Shown here: positions 7,348-15,095 of the stretch, one piece after another | Numbering within the stretch: the stretch's first letter is position 1 | How the letters are laid out: every line of letters begins with the position of its first letter | Assembly: GCF_000802225.1 (NCBI RefSeq) | Contig: NZ_JTDI01000001.1 | Coordinates: 558,001-622,000, forward strand | Direction: 5' to 3' | Length of the DNA: 64,000 nt | DNA from: Novosphingobium malaysiense | GTDB taxonomy: Bacteria; Pseudomonadota; Alphaproteobacteria; Sphingomonadales; Sphingomonadaceae | The notes under the pieces: model-generated | The model's input: the letters and a program-made list of their open reading frames with translations, nothing else | Database searches by the model: none | Told to the model about the DNA's origin: nothing | Program-made: the position numbers and the translations under genes

Positions 7348-7980
7348 TCAATTGGGGCTTATCGCACCTTGGCCGGATTGCAGCGTTGCGACCTGGGGAC
7401 CGATCGGACGGATCGGAGCGGTATCGTCCAGACCGCCGCAGCCCCGGGATGAATCGGCACAGCCGGTAAGCTCCACGGGCTCACTTCGTCCAATCGACGC
7501 CAATTCCGCCTCCACATCGATGATTCGCGCGGACCCGCGAGCCTTCACGGCAGACCCGGGCGGCGACGCTTCGGCATCGGGCCCAGCGACCGACGAAGCC
7601 CGTCCCTGCGCCGTTTCGTAACCGGCATGATCCCGATGAGCGGTTCGCGACGGCTCTGGATCATAGGAGTAGGGTTCCGGTTCCGGAACGGGTTCGGGGT
7701 CGTAATAGTCATAGATGGCCAGCCGCCTGTTGCGCATCAGGCCGTGCGACCAGAGTTCGTGGACTTCGACTCGCCCGTGCGGCGTGATCAGCGGATAATG
7801 GTCTGGCGAAGGCGTCACCTGCCTCTGCGTGTCTCCGTAGGACGTGATGGCATGCTGCGGGATCGATCCGAAGACATTTTCCCCGCGGTCGACGGGCCGG
7901 GTATTGACCGACTGACTGGCCACGATGCCCAGTAGCGGGCCGAGAACCAGTGCGCCGGGGACCAGGGCGGTGCATTTCAC
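7348..7980 (-). CDS. Exported protein of unknown function with Pro-Glu segment
   Basis: A 210-aa protein from a GTG start preceded by CGGAG. The N-terminus (VKCTALVPGALVLGPLLGIV) looks like a signal peptide or anchor. The middle is acidic and proline-rich (YDYYDPEPVPEPEPYSYDPE), and the C-terminal half is low-complexity with two cysteines (TGCADSSRGCGG). I do not recognise a family. It is convergent with the anti-sigma gene and may be part of the same envelope theme. A longer in-frame start at 8049 would remove the signal peptide and was not chosen. Confidence 0.6.
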   Translation of the reverse strand: MKCTALVPGALVLGPLLGIVASQSVNTRPVDRGENVFGSIPQHAITSYGDTQRQVTPSPDHYPLITPHGRVEVHELWSHGLMRNRRLAIYDYYDPEPVPEPEPYSYDPEPSRTAHRDHAGYETAQGRASSVAGPDAEASPPGSAVKARGSARIIDVEAELASIGRSEPVELTGCADSSRGCGGLDDTAPIRPIGPQVATLQSGQGAISPN

Positions 7981-8109
7981 GTTTGCAAGCTCCGATTCAA
8001 GCTCGGGGTACACTCTTGCAATGCACAATCGGCCCTGACGTTCCCGCAAGGGGCCGGTTCACGTGGTGCGCTCCCTGCCTCTTCGCGAGGATGAAACGGA
8101 GCGGCAGGA

Positions 8110-8904
8110 CTATCCTGCAAAGCCTTCCGCGACCTGCGCGACGATCGCGTCCGCGCCATCCGGACGGGCCATGGCGGCGCCGATAAGCAGCAGGGCCGGG
8201 CCATCGCCCAGGGCGGTACGTGCGGCGAGCGGGAGAAGATCGAGCCGCGTGTGGAAATGGCGCTCGGACGGAAGACTTGCATTTTCGACCAGAGCGACCG
8301 GCGTATCGGCGGGCAAACCGGCTTCGATGAGACTGGCCGAGACCTGCGCTGCAGCAGCCTTGCCCATGTACACAGCAAGCGTGGCCTCGGGGTCGGCCAG
8401 GCGCGACCAGTCGAGGTCGAGAGCCTCGCCGGCGCGGGCATGCGCGGTGACGAACGTAAGCTTGCGCGCCAACCCGCGAAGTGTGAGCGAAGCCCCGAGG
8501 CTGGCGGCGCCGGCACTCGCGGCGGTGACGCCGGGACAGATGCGCACGACGACGCCGGCAAGGCGGCAGGCCTCCAGTTCCTCGGTGGCGCGCCCGAATA
8601 TCGCCGGATCGCCGCCCTTGAGGCGAACGACCTTTTCACCCTGAAGTGCGGCCGCGACGATCAAGGTGTCGATCGTCCCCTGGTCCTTCGAATGACGCCC
8701 CGAACGCTTGCCGACATGGACGAGACGCGCCGCCCCAGCGGCCATCTCGAGGATGTCGGGGCCGACCAGGGCGTCGTAGAATATGATGCTGGCCTCGGCG
8801 ATCAGGCGTTCGGCCTTGCGAGTGAGCAGTTCGGCATCGCCGGGACCGGCGCCGACGAGCCAGACCGAACCGGCCGGAAAGTCATCCTTGCGAATATCGG
8901 TCAT
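8110..8904 (-). CDS. cobA: Uroporphyrinogen-III C-methyltransferase (siroheme pathway)
   Basis: A 264-aa SUMT-family enzyme that methylates uroporphyrinogen III with SAM to precorrin-2, the first step to siroheme. It has the family signature VWLVGAGPGDAELLTRKAER near the N-terminus and VVRLKGGDPAIFGRATEE in the middle. There is no CysG-type ferrochelatase domain, so another enzyme must finish siroheme. It is the last gene of the nas cluster; its ATG overlaps the nitrate reductase stop (ATGA). Supplying siroheme for NirB explains its place here. A short hairpin (GCAGGA-TAG-TCCTGC on the minus strand) spans its stop codon. Confidence 0.92.
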   Translation of the reverse strand: MTDIRKDDFPAGSVWLVGAGPGDAELLTRKAERLIAEASIIFYDALVGPDILEMAAGAARLVHVGKRSGRHSKDQGTIDTLIVAAALQGEKVVRLKGGDPAIFGRATEELEACRLAGVVVRICPGVTAASAGAASLGASLTLRGLARKLTFVTAHARAGEALDLDWSRLADPEATLAVYMGKAAAAQVSASLIEAGLPADTPVALVENASLPSERHFHTRLDLLPLAARTALGDGPALLLIGAAMARPDGADAIVAQVAEGFAG

Positions 8905-11474
8905 TGGGCGGCTTCCTGTTCGAGGGAGGAAAAGGTGGCGATCAATCTGGCGATTGCCGGGCGGCACGATCCGCAATTGGTGCCGGCGCGCGTGCAGGCG
9001 CCGACTTCGGCAACGGCCGCGGCTCCGTCGTGGACGGCGAGCGCGATTTCCTTTTCGCCGACGCCATGGCAGACGCAGACGATCGGACCACGATCCGGCA
9101 GCGGGGTGCTTGGCCGGCCGGCCAGCACTTCGGCGGCGCTGGCTTCCTTCAGGCCGACCTGTTCCGCCACCCAGGTTCGCGACGGCAACTCGCCGGAACG
9201 GGTGACATAGGCCGCCGCGATCAACGCACCGTCCTCGCCGCGCACGGCAATGCGGCGCATGCCTCGCGCGGTATCGGCGACTTCCAGTCGTTCGCCATCG
9301 GGAAGCAAAGCAGCAAGGTCGATCGTGCCGTCGCCGGCGAGTTCATAGAGCCAGCCGGTCTTCACGCGCGAGCGGGTCCAGTAGAGCACGCCTTCGGGCG
9401 CGAGCACGTCTCGGCGGACCACGAACGCGCGCCACTCGGGCGCTATGGCTGTCACCCGGGCCGCGCCGTTCTTGTAGCCGGGCTGGCCGGATACCGGGTC
9501 GACGGCCTGCGAAGGCAGACGGTTGCTGCGCCCCTGCCCAGCCATGGCATCGCTCCAGTGCATCGGCACGCAGATCTCTCCGCGCCGTTGCCCCTTGGTC
9601 AGGGAAACGCGGTAGACGCTGTTGCCGTGGGCCGTTTCCACCCGCCCGAAGCCACCTTCGACGAGCCCGAGGTCGCTTGCATCGTCCGGATGCACTTCCA
9701 GCAACGGCTCGGGCCGGTGATGCGACAGGGCCGGCGACAGGCCGGTACGCGTCATCGTGTGCCATTGGTCGCGGTAACGCACGGTGTTGAGGCGCAGCGG
9801 GAATGCCGGATCGGTGACTTCGGCGGGCGCGGTCACCGCCACCAGCCGGGCCTTGCCCGAAGCGGTCGGATAGCCCTTCGCGAACGGCCGCTCCCCGCCC
9901 CACTTGAACGGTTCCATGTCCGCGTAGGCGGCATCGTCCATCTCCGCCAGGACGGCGAGATCGAGCACCTTGTCCCGTGCCTTGGCCAGGCCGGTCATAT
10001 GCGCGTACTCGCGGAATACGGCGGCTGCATTGGCCCAGGCGAAACTTTCGCCCCAGCCCATGCGAGCAGCGACGTCGGCAACGATCTGCCAGTCCGCACG
10101 CGTTTGCCCCGGCGGCGAAAACAGCGCCCGCTGCCGGCTGATGCGGCGTTCCGAATTGGTCACCGTCCCGTCCTTTTCCCCCCATGCATGGGCGGGCAGG
10201 CGCACGTGGGCCAGGCGCCCGGTATCAGTGTCGGCGATGACGTCGGAGACAACCACGGTCGGGCAGCGCGCCAGCGCCTCGCGCACGAATGTGCTGTCGG
10301 GAAGCGAAACCGCGGGATTGGTCGCCATTACCCAGAGAAACCTGATTTTTCCCGCGTGGACGGCCCGGAACATGTCGACCGCCTTGAGCCCCGGCCCGGT
10401 GCAGATGTTAGGCGCGTTCCAGAACGCGGCTGCCTCGGCTCGCTCCTCTTCGGAAAAGCCGAGATGGCACGCGAGCATGTTGGCCAGTCCCCCCACCTCG
10501 CGACCACCCATTGCATTGGGTTGGCCGGTGATGCTGAACGGCCCCGCGCCGATCCGATTGATCCGGCCCGTCGCGAGGTGGAAGTTGGTAATCGCATTGC
10601 CCTTGTCGGTACCGCAGACCGACTGGTTCGCCCCCTGGCTGAACAGCGTGACCGTGCGCGGGTGCCGCGCCACGAGATCGCAGAGCTTCCTGAAGATCGC
10701 ATCCGGGATGCCGGACTCCGGAGAGAGGTCGTCCCAGAATCCGGCATCCACCGCCACGTGGGTGGCAAGGTATTCCTCGTCCACCAATCCGCGCCGCTTC
10801 ATGTCCGCCAGCAGCGCGTTGAACAAAGCGACGTCGCCATCGGGCGCGACGGGAATGTGCAGATCGGCCTGTTCCGCCGTTTCCGTCCTGCGCGGGTCGA
10901 TGACCACGATCCTGGTGCCGCGACGTTCGCGGGTCTTTTCCAGCCGCTGCCAGATCACGGGATGGCACCAGGCGGTATTGGAGCCGACCAGCAGCACGAG
11001 GTCCGCGGCATCCAGGTCGTCGTAGGAGCACGGCACCACGTCCTCGCCGAAGGCGCGCGTATGCGCGGCGACCGCGCTGGCCATGCACAGGCGCGAATTG
11101 GTGTCGATGTTGCCGCTACCGATGAAGCCCTTCATCAACTTGTTGGCGGCATAGTAGTCTTCGGTGAGCAACTGGCCGGACACGTAGAACGCCACGCTGT
11201 CCGGACCGTGTTCTGCAATGCAGTCGCGCATGCGCCCGGCGACGAGGTCGAGCGCCTCGTCCCACGAAGCCTCGCCCTGCCCGATCATCGGCGCCAGCAG
11301 CCGCCCTTCGAGGCCGACGGTTTCTCCCAGATGCGTCCCCTTGGAGCACAGGCTGCCACGGTTGGCGGGGTGATCGCGATCGCCGCTGATGGCGACCGCG
11401 CGTTCGCCGCGCACCTCGGCCGAGATGCCGCAGCCGACGCCGCAATAGGCGCAGGTGGTGCGGATCGCGCCCAT
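8901..11474 (-). CDS. nasA: Assimilatory nitrate reductase, molybdenum catalytic subunit
   Basis: An 857-aa cytosolic molybdopterin oxidoreductase. The N-terminus carries the [4Fe-4S] motif CAYCGVGC (residues 8-15) with a fourth cysteine in GSLCSKG. The central molybdopterin domains include SRLCMASAVAAHTRAFG and ANQSVCGTDKGNAI. A C-terminal BFD-like [2Fe-2S] module (IVCVCHGVGEKEI then CTRAGTNCGSCRPA) extends it beyond NarB-type enzymes and is typical of bacterial NasA. It reduces nitrate to nitrite. It sits 5 bases after nirD and overlaps cobA. No separate electron-transfer subunit gene (NasB/NasC) is in the cluster. Confidence 0.95.
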   Translation of the reverse strand: MGAIRTTCAYCGVGCGISAEVRGERAVAISGDRDHPANRGSLCSKGTHLGETVGLEGRLLAPMIGQGEASWDEALDLVAGRMRDCIAEHGPDSVAFYVSGQLLTEDYYAANKLMKGFIGSGNIDTNSRLCMASAVAAHTRAFGEDVVPCSYDDLDAADLVLLVGSNTAWCHPVIWQRLEKTRERRGTRIVVIDPRRTETAEQADLHIPVAPDGDVALFNALLADMKRRGLVDEEYLATHVAVDAGFWDDLSPESGIPDAIFRKLCDLVARHPRTVTLFSQGANQSVCGTDKGNAITNFHLATGRINRIGAGPFSITGQPNAMGGREVGGLANMLACHLGFSEEERAEAAAFWNAPNICTGPGLKAVDMFRAVHAGKIRFLWVMATNPAVSLPDSTFVREALARCPTVVVSDVIADTDTGRLAHVRLPAHAWGEKDGTVTNSERRISRQRALFSPPGQTRADWQIVADVAARMGWGESFAWANAAAVFREYAHMTGLAKARDKVLDLAVLAEMDDAAYADMEPFKWGGERPFAKGYPTASGKARLVAVTAPAEVTDPAFPLRLNTVRYRDQWHTMTRTGLSPALSHHRPEPLLEVHPDDASDLGLVEGGFGRVETAHGNSVYRVSLTKGQRRGEICVPMHWSDAMAGQGRSNRLPSQAVDPVSGQPGYKNGAARVTAIAPEWRAFVVRRDVLAPEGVLYWTRSRVKTGWLYELAGDGTIDLAALLPDGERLEVADTARGMRRIAVRGEDGALIAAAYVTRSGELPSRTWVAEQVGLKEASAAEVLAGRPSTPLPDRGPIVCVCHGVGEKEIALAVHDGAAAVAEVGACTRAGTNCGSCRPAIARLIATFSSLEQEAAQ

Positions 11475-11479
11475 CTGCG

Positions 11480-11872
11480 TCAGGCTGCCCGGTCCTGCAC
11501 GGCGATGTCCTGCACAATGCTATCCTCCACGGAGACCGGCTCGCCGAGCACGGCCGAACGCAGCAGGTAGATGCGCCCGGCATCGACCTTGAGCGGGATG
11601 GTGGGCACGCAGCCCTCGTCACCGCCCAGCGCCTTGCCGCTGCGCAGCGAGATGTTCCAGTTGTGCAGCGGGCAGGTCACCACGTCGCCGTGGACGATGC
11701 CCTGGCTGAGCGGGCCGCGCTTGTGCGGGCACTGGTTGCGGATCGCGAAGAACTCGCCCCGCATCGTGAGGAACACCGCGATCTCCTCCCCGCCCGCCAC
11801 CGGCAGGGTGCGGGCCGTGCCCGGTTCGATCTGGGTGATCGGGCCGATATCCAGCCAGTTGCCGATCATCAT
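11480..11872 (-). CDS. nirD: Nitrite reductase small subunit, Rieske type
   Basis: A 130-aa NirD-family protein. All four Rieske ligands are present: Cys48 and His50 in NQCPHKRGP, and Cys67 and His70 in TCPLHNW. It can therefore bind a [2Fe-2S] cluster, unlike the enterobacterial NirD, which lacks these ligands. It partners NirB in NAD(P)H-dependent reduction of nitrite to ammonium. The ATG overlaps the nirB stop (ATGA), so longer in-frame extensions are rejected. Confidence 0.93.
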   Translation of the reverse strand: MMIGNWLDIGPITQIEPGTARTLPVAGGEEIAVFLTMRGEFFAIRNQCPHKRGPLSQGIVHGDVVTCPLHNWNISLRSGKALGGDEGCVPTIPLKVDAGRIYLLRSAVLGEPVSVEDSIVQDIAVQDRAA

Positions 11873-14376
11873 GCGTTCTCCATCTTGGCGCCGGGGAACG
11901 GACGGACCTCGGCAAGGTGCTGGTGCAGTTTCTCGTGCTCGCCCGCGGCGCGCTTGGCCCAGGGATCGTCCTGCATGAACTGCTGAGAAAAGCGGAAGCG
12001 CGCGGCGTAGTGCTCGATGGCGCCTTCCTCGGCGAGGCGGTCCTTGACGTAGTCGAGTCCGACGCGCTCGACCCATGGCGCGGTGCGCTCGAGGTACCAG
12101 GCTTCCTCGCGATAAAGCTGGATGAAGGCGGCACAGACATCGAGCGCTTCCTGCTCGGTCTCCACCTTGCACAGCAGGTCGGTGGCGCGAACCTTGATGC
12201 CGCCGTTACCGGCGATGTGCAACTCGTAGCCGGAGTCCACGCAGACGACGCCGAAGTCCTTGATCGTCGCTTCTGCGCAATTGCGCGGGCAACCCGAGAC
12301 GGCGATCTTGAACTTGTGCGGCATCCAGGAGCCCCAGGTCATCCGCTCGATCTTGACGCCGAGGCCGGTCGAATCCTGGGTACCGAAGCGGCACCATTCC
12401 GACCCGACACAGGTCTTCACCGTACGCAGCGACTTGCCGTAGGCGTGGCCCGAGACCATGCCGGCGGCGTTGAGGTCGGCCCAGACTGCGGGCAGGTCTT
12501 CCTTCTTGATTCCGAAGATGTCGAGACGCTGGCCGCCGGTCACCTTCACCATCGGCGCATTGTACTTCTCGACCACGTCCGCGATCGCGCGCAGTTCGGT
12601 GGGATTGGTCAGACCGCCCCACATGCGCGGGACCACCGAATAGGTGCCGTCCTTCTGGATATTGGCGTGCATGCGCTCGTTGACGAAGCGGCTCTTCTGG
12701 TCGTCGACATATTCGCCGGGCCAGGCGCAGAGCAGGTAGTAGTTGAGCGCGGGACGGCACGAGGCGCAGCCATCGGGCGTGGTCCAGTGCAGTTCCTGCA
12801 TGACCTGCGGGATTTCCTTCAGCCCCTTCTCGACGATATGCGCGCGCACATCGCCGTGGGTGAAACTGGTGCACTTGCACATCGTCTTCGGCCCGCTCTC
12901 GACCTCGCCGCCCAGCGTCAGCGACAGCAGGCTTTCGACCAGGCCAGTGCACGAACCGCACGAGGCCGAGGCCTTGCAGGTGGAGCGCACCGCATCGAGC
13001 GAGTGCGCGCCGCCATTGATGCACGAGACGACCTGGCCCTTGGATACGCCGTTGCAGCCGCAGATTTCTGCGTCGTCCGAAAGGGCAGCAACGGCGGCAT
13101 TAGGGTCCGCGAGGGCGCCCCCCGAGGCGAAGGCCTGGCCGAAGATCAGCGCTTCACGGATCTCCGAGACATCCTCGCCCTTCTTCATCAGGTCGAAGTA
13201 CCAGGAGCCGTCGGCGGTATCGCCGTAGAGCACGGCGCCGAGCACCTTGTTGTCCTTGACGATCACGCGCTTGTACACGCCGCGCGAGGCATCGCGCATG
13301 ACGATATCCTCGCAGCCTTCCCCGCCCGAGAAGTCGCCTGCCGAGAACAGATCGATGCCCGAGACCTTGAGCTTGGTGGAAGTAACCGAGCCTTCGTATC
13401 CGGTCGGGTTTTCGGTGACGTGGTCCGCCAGCGCGCGGCACATATCCCACAGCGGCGCGACGAGGCCGTAGCACAGGCCGCGGTGCTGGACGCATTCGCC
13501 GACCGCCAGAACCGACGGATCCGAGGTGACCATGTGGTCATCGACCATGATGCCGCGCTCGACCTCAAGACCGGCTTCACGGGCGAGCCCGGTGGCGGGA
13601 CGGATACCCACCGCCATGACGACGATGTCGGCGGGGATCTCGGTGCCATCTTCGAGAAGGACCGCAGCGACCTTGCCGTCCTTGCCGACGATTTCCTTGG
13701 TGTTGGCGCCAGTCAGGATGGTCTGGCCGCGGCGTTCCAGTTCGGTCTTGAGCAGCCATCCGGCGGCTTCGTCGAGCTGGCGTTCCATCAGCGTGGGCAT
13801 CAGGTGAATGACCGTCACGTTCATGCCGCGCAGGTTGAGCCCGTGTGCAGCCTCAAGGCCGAGCAGACCGCCACCGATAACAACCGCGTTGCCGCCCTTA
13901 CCGGCCGCCGCCACCATCTTGTCGACGTCGTCGAGGTCGCGGAAGGTCACCACGCCGTCCAGGTCCTTGCCGGGGACCGGGATAATGAAGGGATCGGAGC
14001 CGGTGGCGATGAGCAGCTTGTCGTATGGTTCGATGCGGCCCGAGGCAGCGACGACGCGCTTGTGCTCGCGGTCGATGCTCTCGACCTTGTCGCCCGACAC
14101 CAGCGTGATGCGGTTGTCGTCGTACCATGCCTGGGTGTTGATGACGATCTCGTCGAAGGTCTTCTCGCCCGCCAACACCGGCGAGAGCATGATGCGGTTG
14201 TAGTTCACGCGCGGCTCGGCGCCGAAGATGGTGACATCGAACCGGCCCGGATCGCGCGCCAGGATCTCTTCCACCGCGCGGCAGCCCGCCATGCCGTTGC
14301 CGATCACCACAAGCCGCTCCCGGCTACCCGTGGCGCCGGTGGGCGTGCCTTCCTCGAAGTTCATCGGTGCATTCAC
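11869..14376 (-). CDS. nirB: NAD(P)H-dependent nitrite reductase large subunit
   Basis: An 835-aa siroheme enzyme that reduces nitrite to ammonium. The N-terminal FAD/NAD(P)H domains begin VVIGNGMAGCRAVEEIL, with a second dinucleotide motif VVIGGGLLGLEAAHGL. Two BFD-like [2Fe-2S] modules follow (ICGCNGVSKG with CGSC, then CKCTSFTHGD). The sulfite/nitrite reductase part has the siroheme/[4Fe-4S] cysteines in TCVGSEWCRFG and SGCPRNCAEA. The GTG at 14376 was chosen because GGAG lies 6 bases upstream; an ATG four codons later is possible. It follows an attenuator leader and is coupled to nirD. Confidence 0.95.
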   Translation of the reverse strand: MNAPMNFEEGTPTGATGSRERLVVIGNGMAGCRAVEEILARDPGRFDVTIFGAEPRVNYNRIMLSPVLAGEKTFDEIVINTQAWYDDNRITLVSGDKVESIDREHKRVVAASGRIEPYDKLLIATGSDPFIIPVPGKDLDGVVTFRDLDDVDKMVAAAGKGGNAVVIGGGLLGLEAAHGLNLRGMNVTVIHLMPTLMERQLDEAAGWLLKTELERRGQTILTGANTKEIVGKDGKVAAVLLEDGTEIPADIVVMAVGIRPATGLAREAGLEVERGIMVDDHMVTSDPSVLAVGECVQHRGLCYGLVAPLWDMCRALADHVTENPTGYEGSVTSTKLKVSGIDLFSAGDFSGGEGCEDIVMRDASRGVYKRVIVKDNKVLGAVLYGDTADGSWYFDLMKKGEDVSEIREALIFGQAFASGGALADPNAAVAALSDDAEICGCNGVSKGQVVSCINGGAHSLDAVRSTCKASASCGSCTGLVESLLSLTLGGEVESGPKTMCKCTSFTHGDVRAHIVEKGLKEIPQVMQELHWTTPDGCASCRPALNYYLLCAWPGEYVDDQKSRFVNERMHANIQKDGTYSVVPRMWGGLTNPTELRAIADVVEKYNAPMVKVTGGQRLDIFGIKKEDLPAVWADLNAAGMVSGHAYGKSLRTVKTCVGSEWCRFGTQDSTGLGVKIERMTWGSWMPHKFKIAVSGCPRNCAEATIKDFGVVCVDSGYELHIAGNGGIKVRATDLLCKVETEQEALDVCAAFIQLYREEAWYLERTAPWVERVGLDYVKDRLAEEGAIEHYAARFRFSQQFMQDDPWAKRAAGEHEKLHQHLAEVRPFPGAKMENA

Positions 14377-14404
14377 GTCACGTCTCCGTTCGTAACGCGC
14401 ACAC

Positions 14405-14451
14405 AAAAAAACCGCCTCGTGCCTGTCCCATTCGGGAGAGGTACGGGCGGC
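14405..14451 (-). terminator. Intrinsic terminator in the nirB leader (attenuator)
   Basis: On the minus strand, CCGCCC (14450-14445) pairs with GGCGG (14416-14412). An inner imperfect stem (GTACCTCTCCC and GGGACAGGCAC) lies between them, and seven T residues follow (14411-14405). It lies only about 30 bases before the nirB start, downstream of an ANTAR-type hairpin, so nirB expression requires antitermination. Confidence 0.85.
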
Positions 14452-14594
14452 TTCGGTGCCACGCGTCTGTAAGTCTGATACGAGGCGCTGATTTCGTCCA
14501 TCAGTGGACGGCGCTTTCTCGCTGAAACCGTCTTTAACCGATTCGCGCCGTCGGGAGCAAGCCGGTTTTTGCACTGCAGCAGGAAAAGTCCTGC
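14405..14594 (-). promoter_or_regulatory. NasT-responsive (ANTAR) antitermination leader of nirB
   Basis: The region between cynS and nirB holds a hairpin CGTCC-ACTGAT-GGACG (minus strand, 14510-14495) whose six-base loop has A at position 1 and G at position 4, the signature of ANTAR-bound RNA hairpins. The intrinsic terminator follows. Upstream blocks (TTTAAcCGATTCG on the plus strand at 14533-14545, TTTTTGCA at 14566-14573, GCAGCAG at 14576-14582) recur in the same order in the nrtA leader. A GCAGGA-CTTT-TCCTGC hairpin (14594-14579) opens the region. I could not identify the expected first A1/G4 hairpin with confidence. Confidence 0.75.
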
Positions 14595-14651
14595 CGGGCC
14601 GGATGCCTCCCCTTCCCGGATGCTTCCGGAAAGAAGAGGCTCTGCAGCGTG

Positions 14652-15095
14652 TTACCAGCTCTTGTAGGGCAGGAACTTGCCGCTCATCACGACTTGCACC
14701 CGGTCGCCCTTTTCATGGGCGACGCGGTTCACTTCCATGTCGAAATCGATCGCGCTCATGATTCCGTCGCCGAACTTTTCCTGAACCAGTTCCTTGAACG
14801 CCTCTCCGAAGACGCCGGTGATCTCGTACCAGCGGTAGATGCAGGGATCGGTCGGCACGGTCCTGGGGAAGTCCTTGGTGGGATATTCGCTGAGCACGAC
14901 TGCCGCTTCTGCGGGCAGATCCAGGAAATCGACGACCTTGCCTGCAGCGTCCGGCAGCAGGCTGTTCATGCCGAGGCACGCCGAAGTCACGAAGACTTCG
15001 CTCAGCCCGGCGGCCTCGGCGATCGCTGCCCAGGTAATTGTCTTTTCCCGCATCTTGGCGCGGATCATCGTCGTCACGTCTACCTTGGTCATCAT
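14652..15095 (-). CDS. cynS: Cyanate hydratase (cyanase)
   Basis: A 147-aa cyanase that converts cyanate and bicarbonate to ammonia and carbon dioxide. The catalytic residues of the family are visible: Arg88 and Glu91 in IYRWYEITG, and Ser114 in GIMSAIDFDM. GGAG lies 8 bases before the start. The ATG overlaps the stop of the kinase-phosphatase gene (ATGA). No carbonic anhydrase partner (CynT) is nearby. Its place inside a nitrate operon, after an NrtABC-like transporter, suggests the transporter may also take up cyanate, as reported for cyanobacterial NrtABCD. Confidence 0.95.
   Translation of the reverse strand: MMTKVDVTTMIRAKMREKTITWAAIAEAAGLSEVFVTSACLGMNSLLPDAAGKVVDFLDLPAEAAVVLSEYPTKDFPRTVPTDPCIYRWYEITGVFGEAFKELVQEKFGDGIMSAIDFDMEVNRVAHEKGDRVQVVMSGKFLPYKSW

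Noticed and set aside
8089..8098. Second copy of GGATGAAACG upstream of the 7,348-7,980 gene, considered as part of the ECF regulon
   Set aside because: It is a single half-site in the wrong orientation for that gene, and the shorter GATGAAAC core occurs elsewhere in the window by chance.
8904..14472. Very long open frames (about 850-890 codons) on the plus strand opposite nasA and nirB
   Set aside because: They are antisense shadows caused by high GC and codon bias. They lack ribosome binding sites and family motifs, while the minus strand encodes complete, recognisable enzymes.
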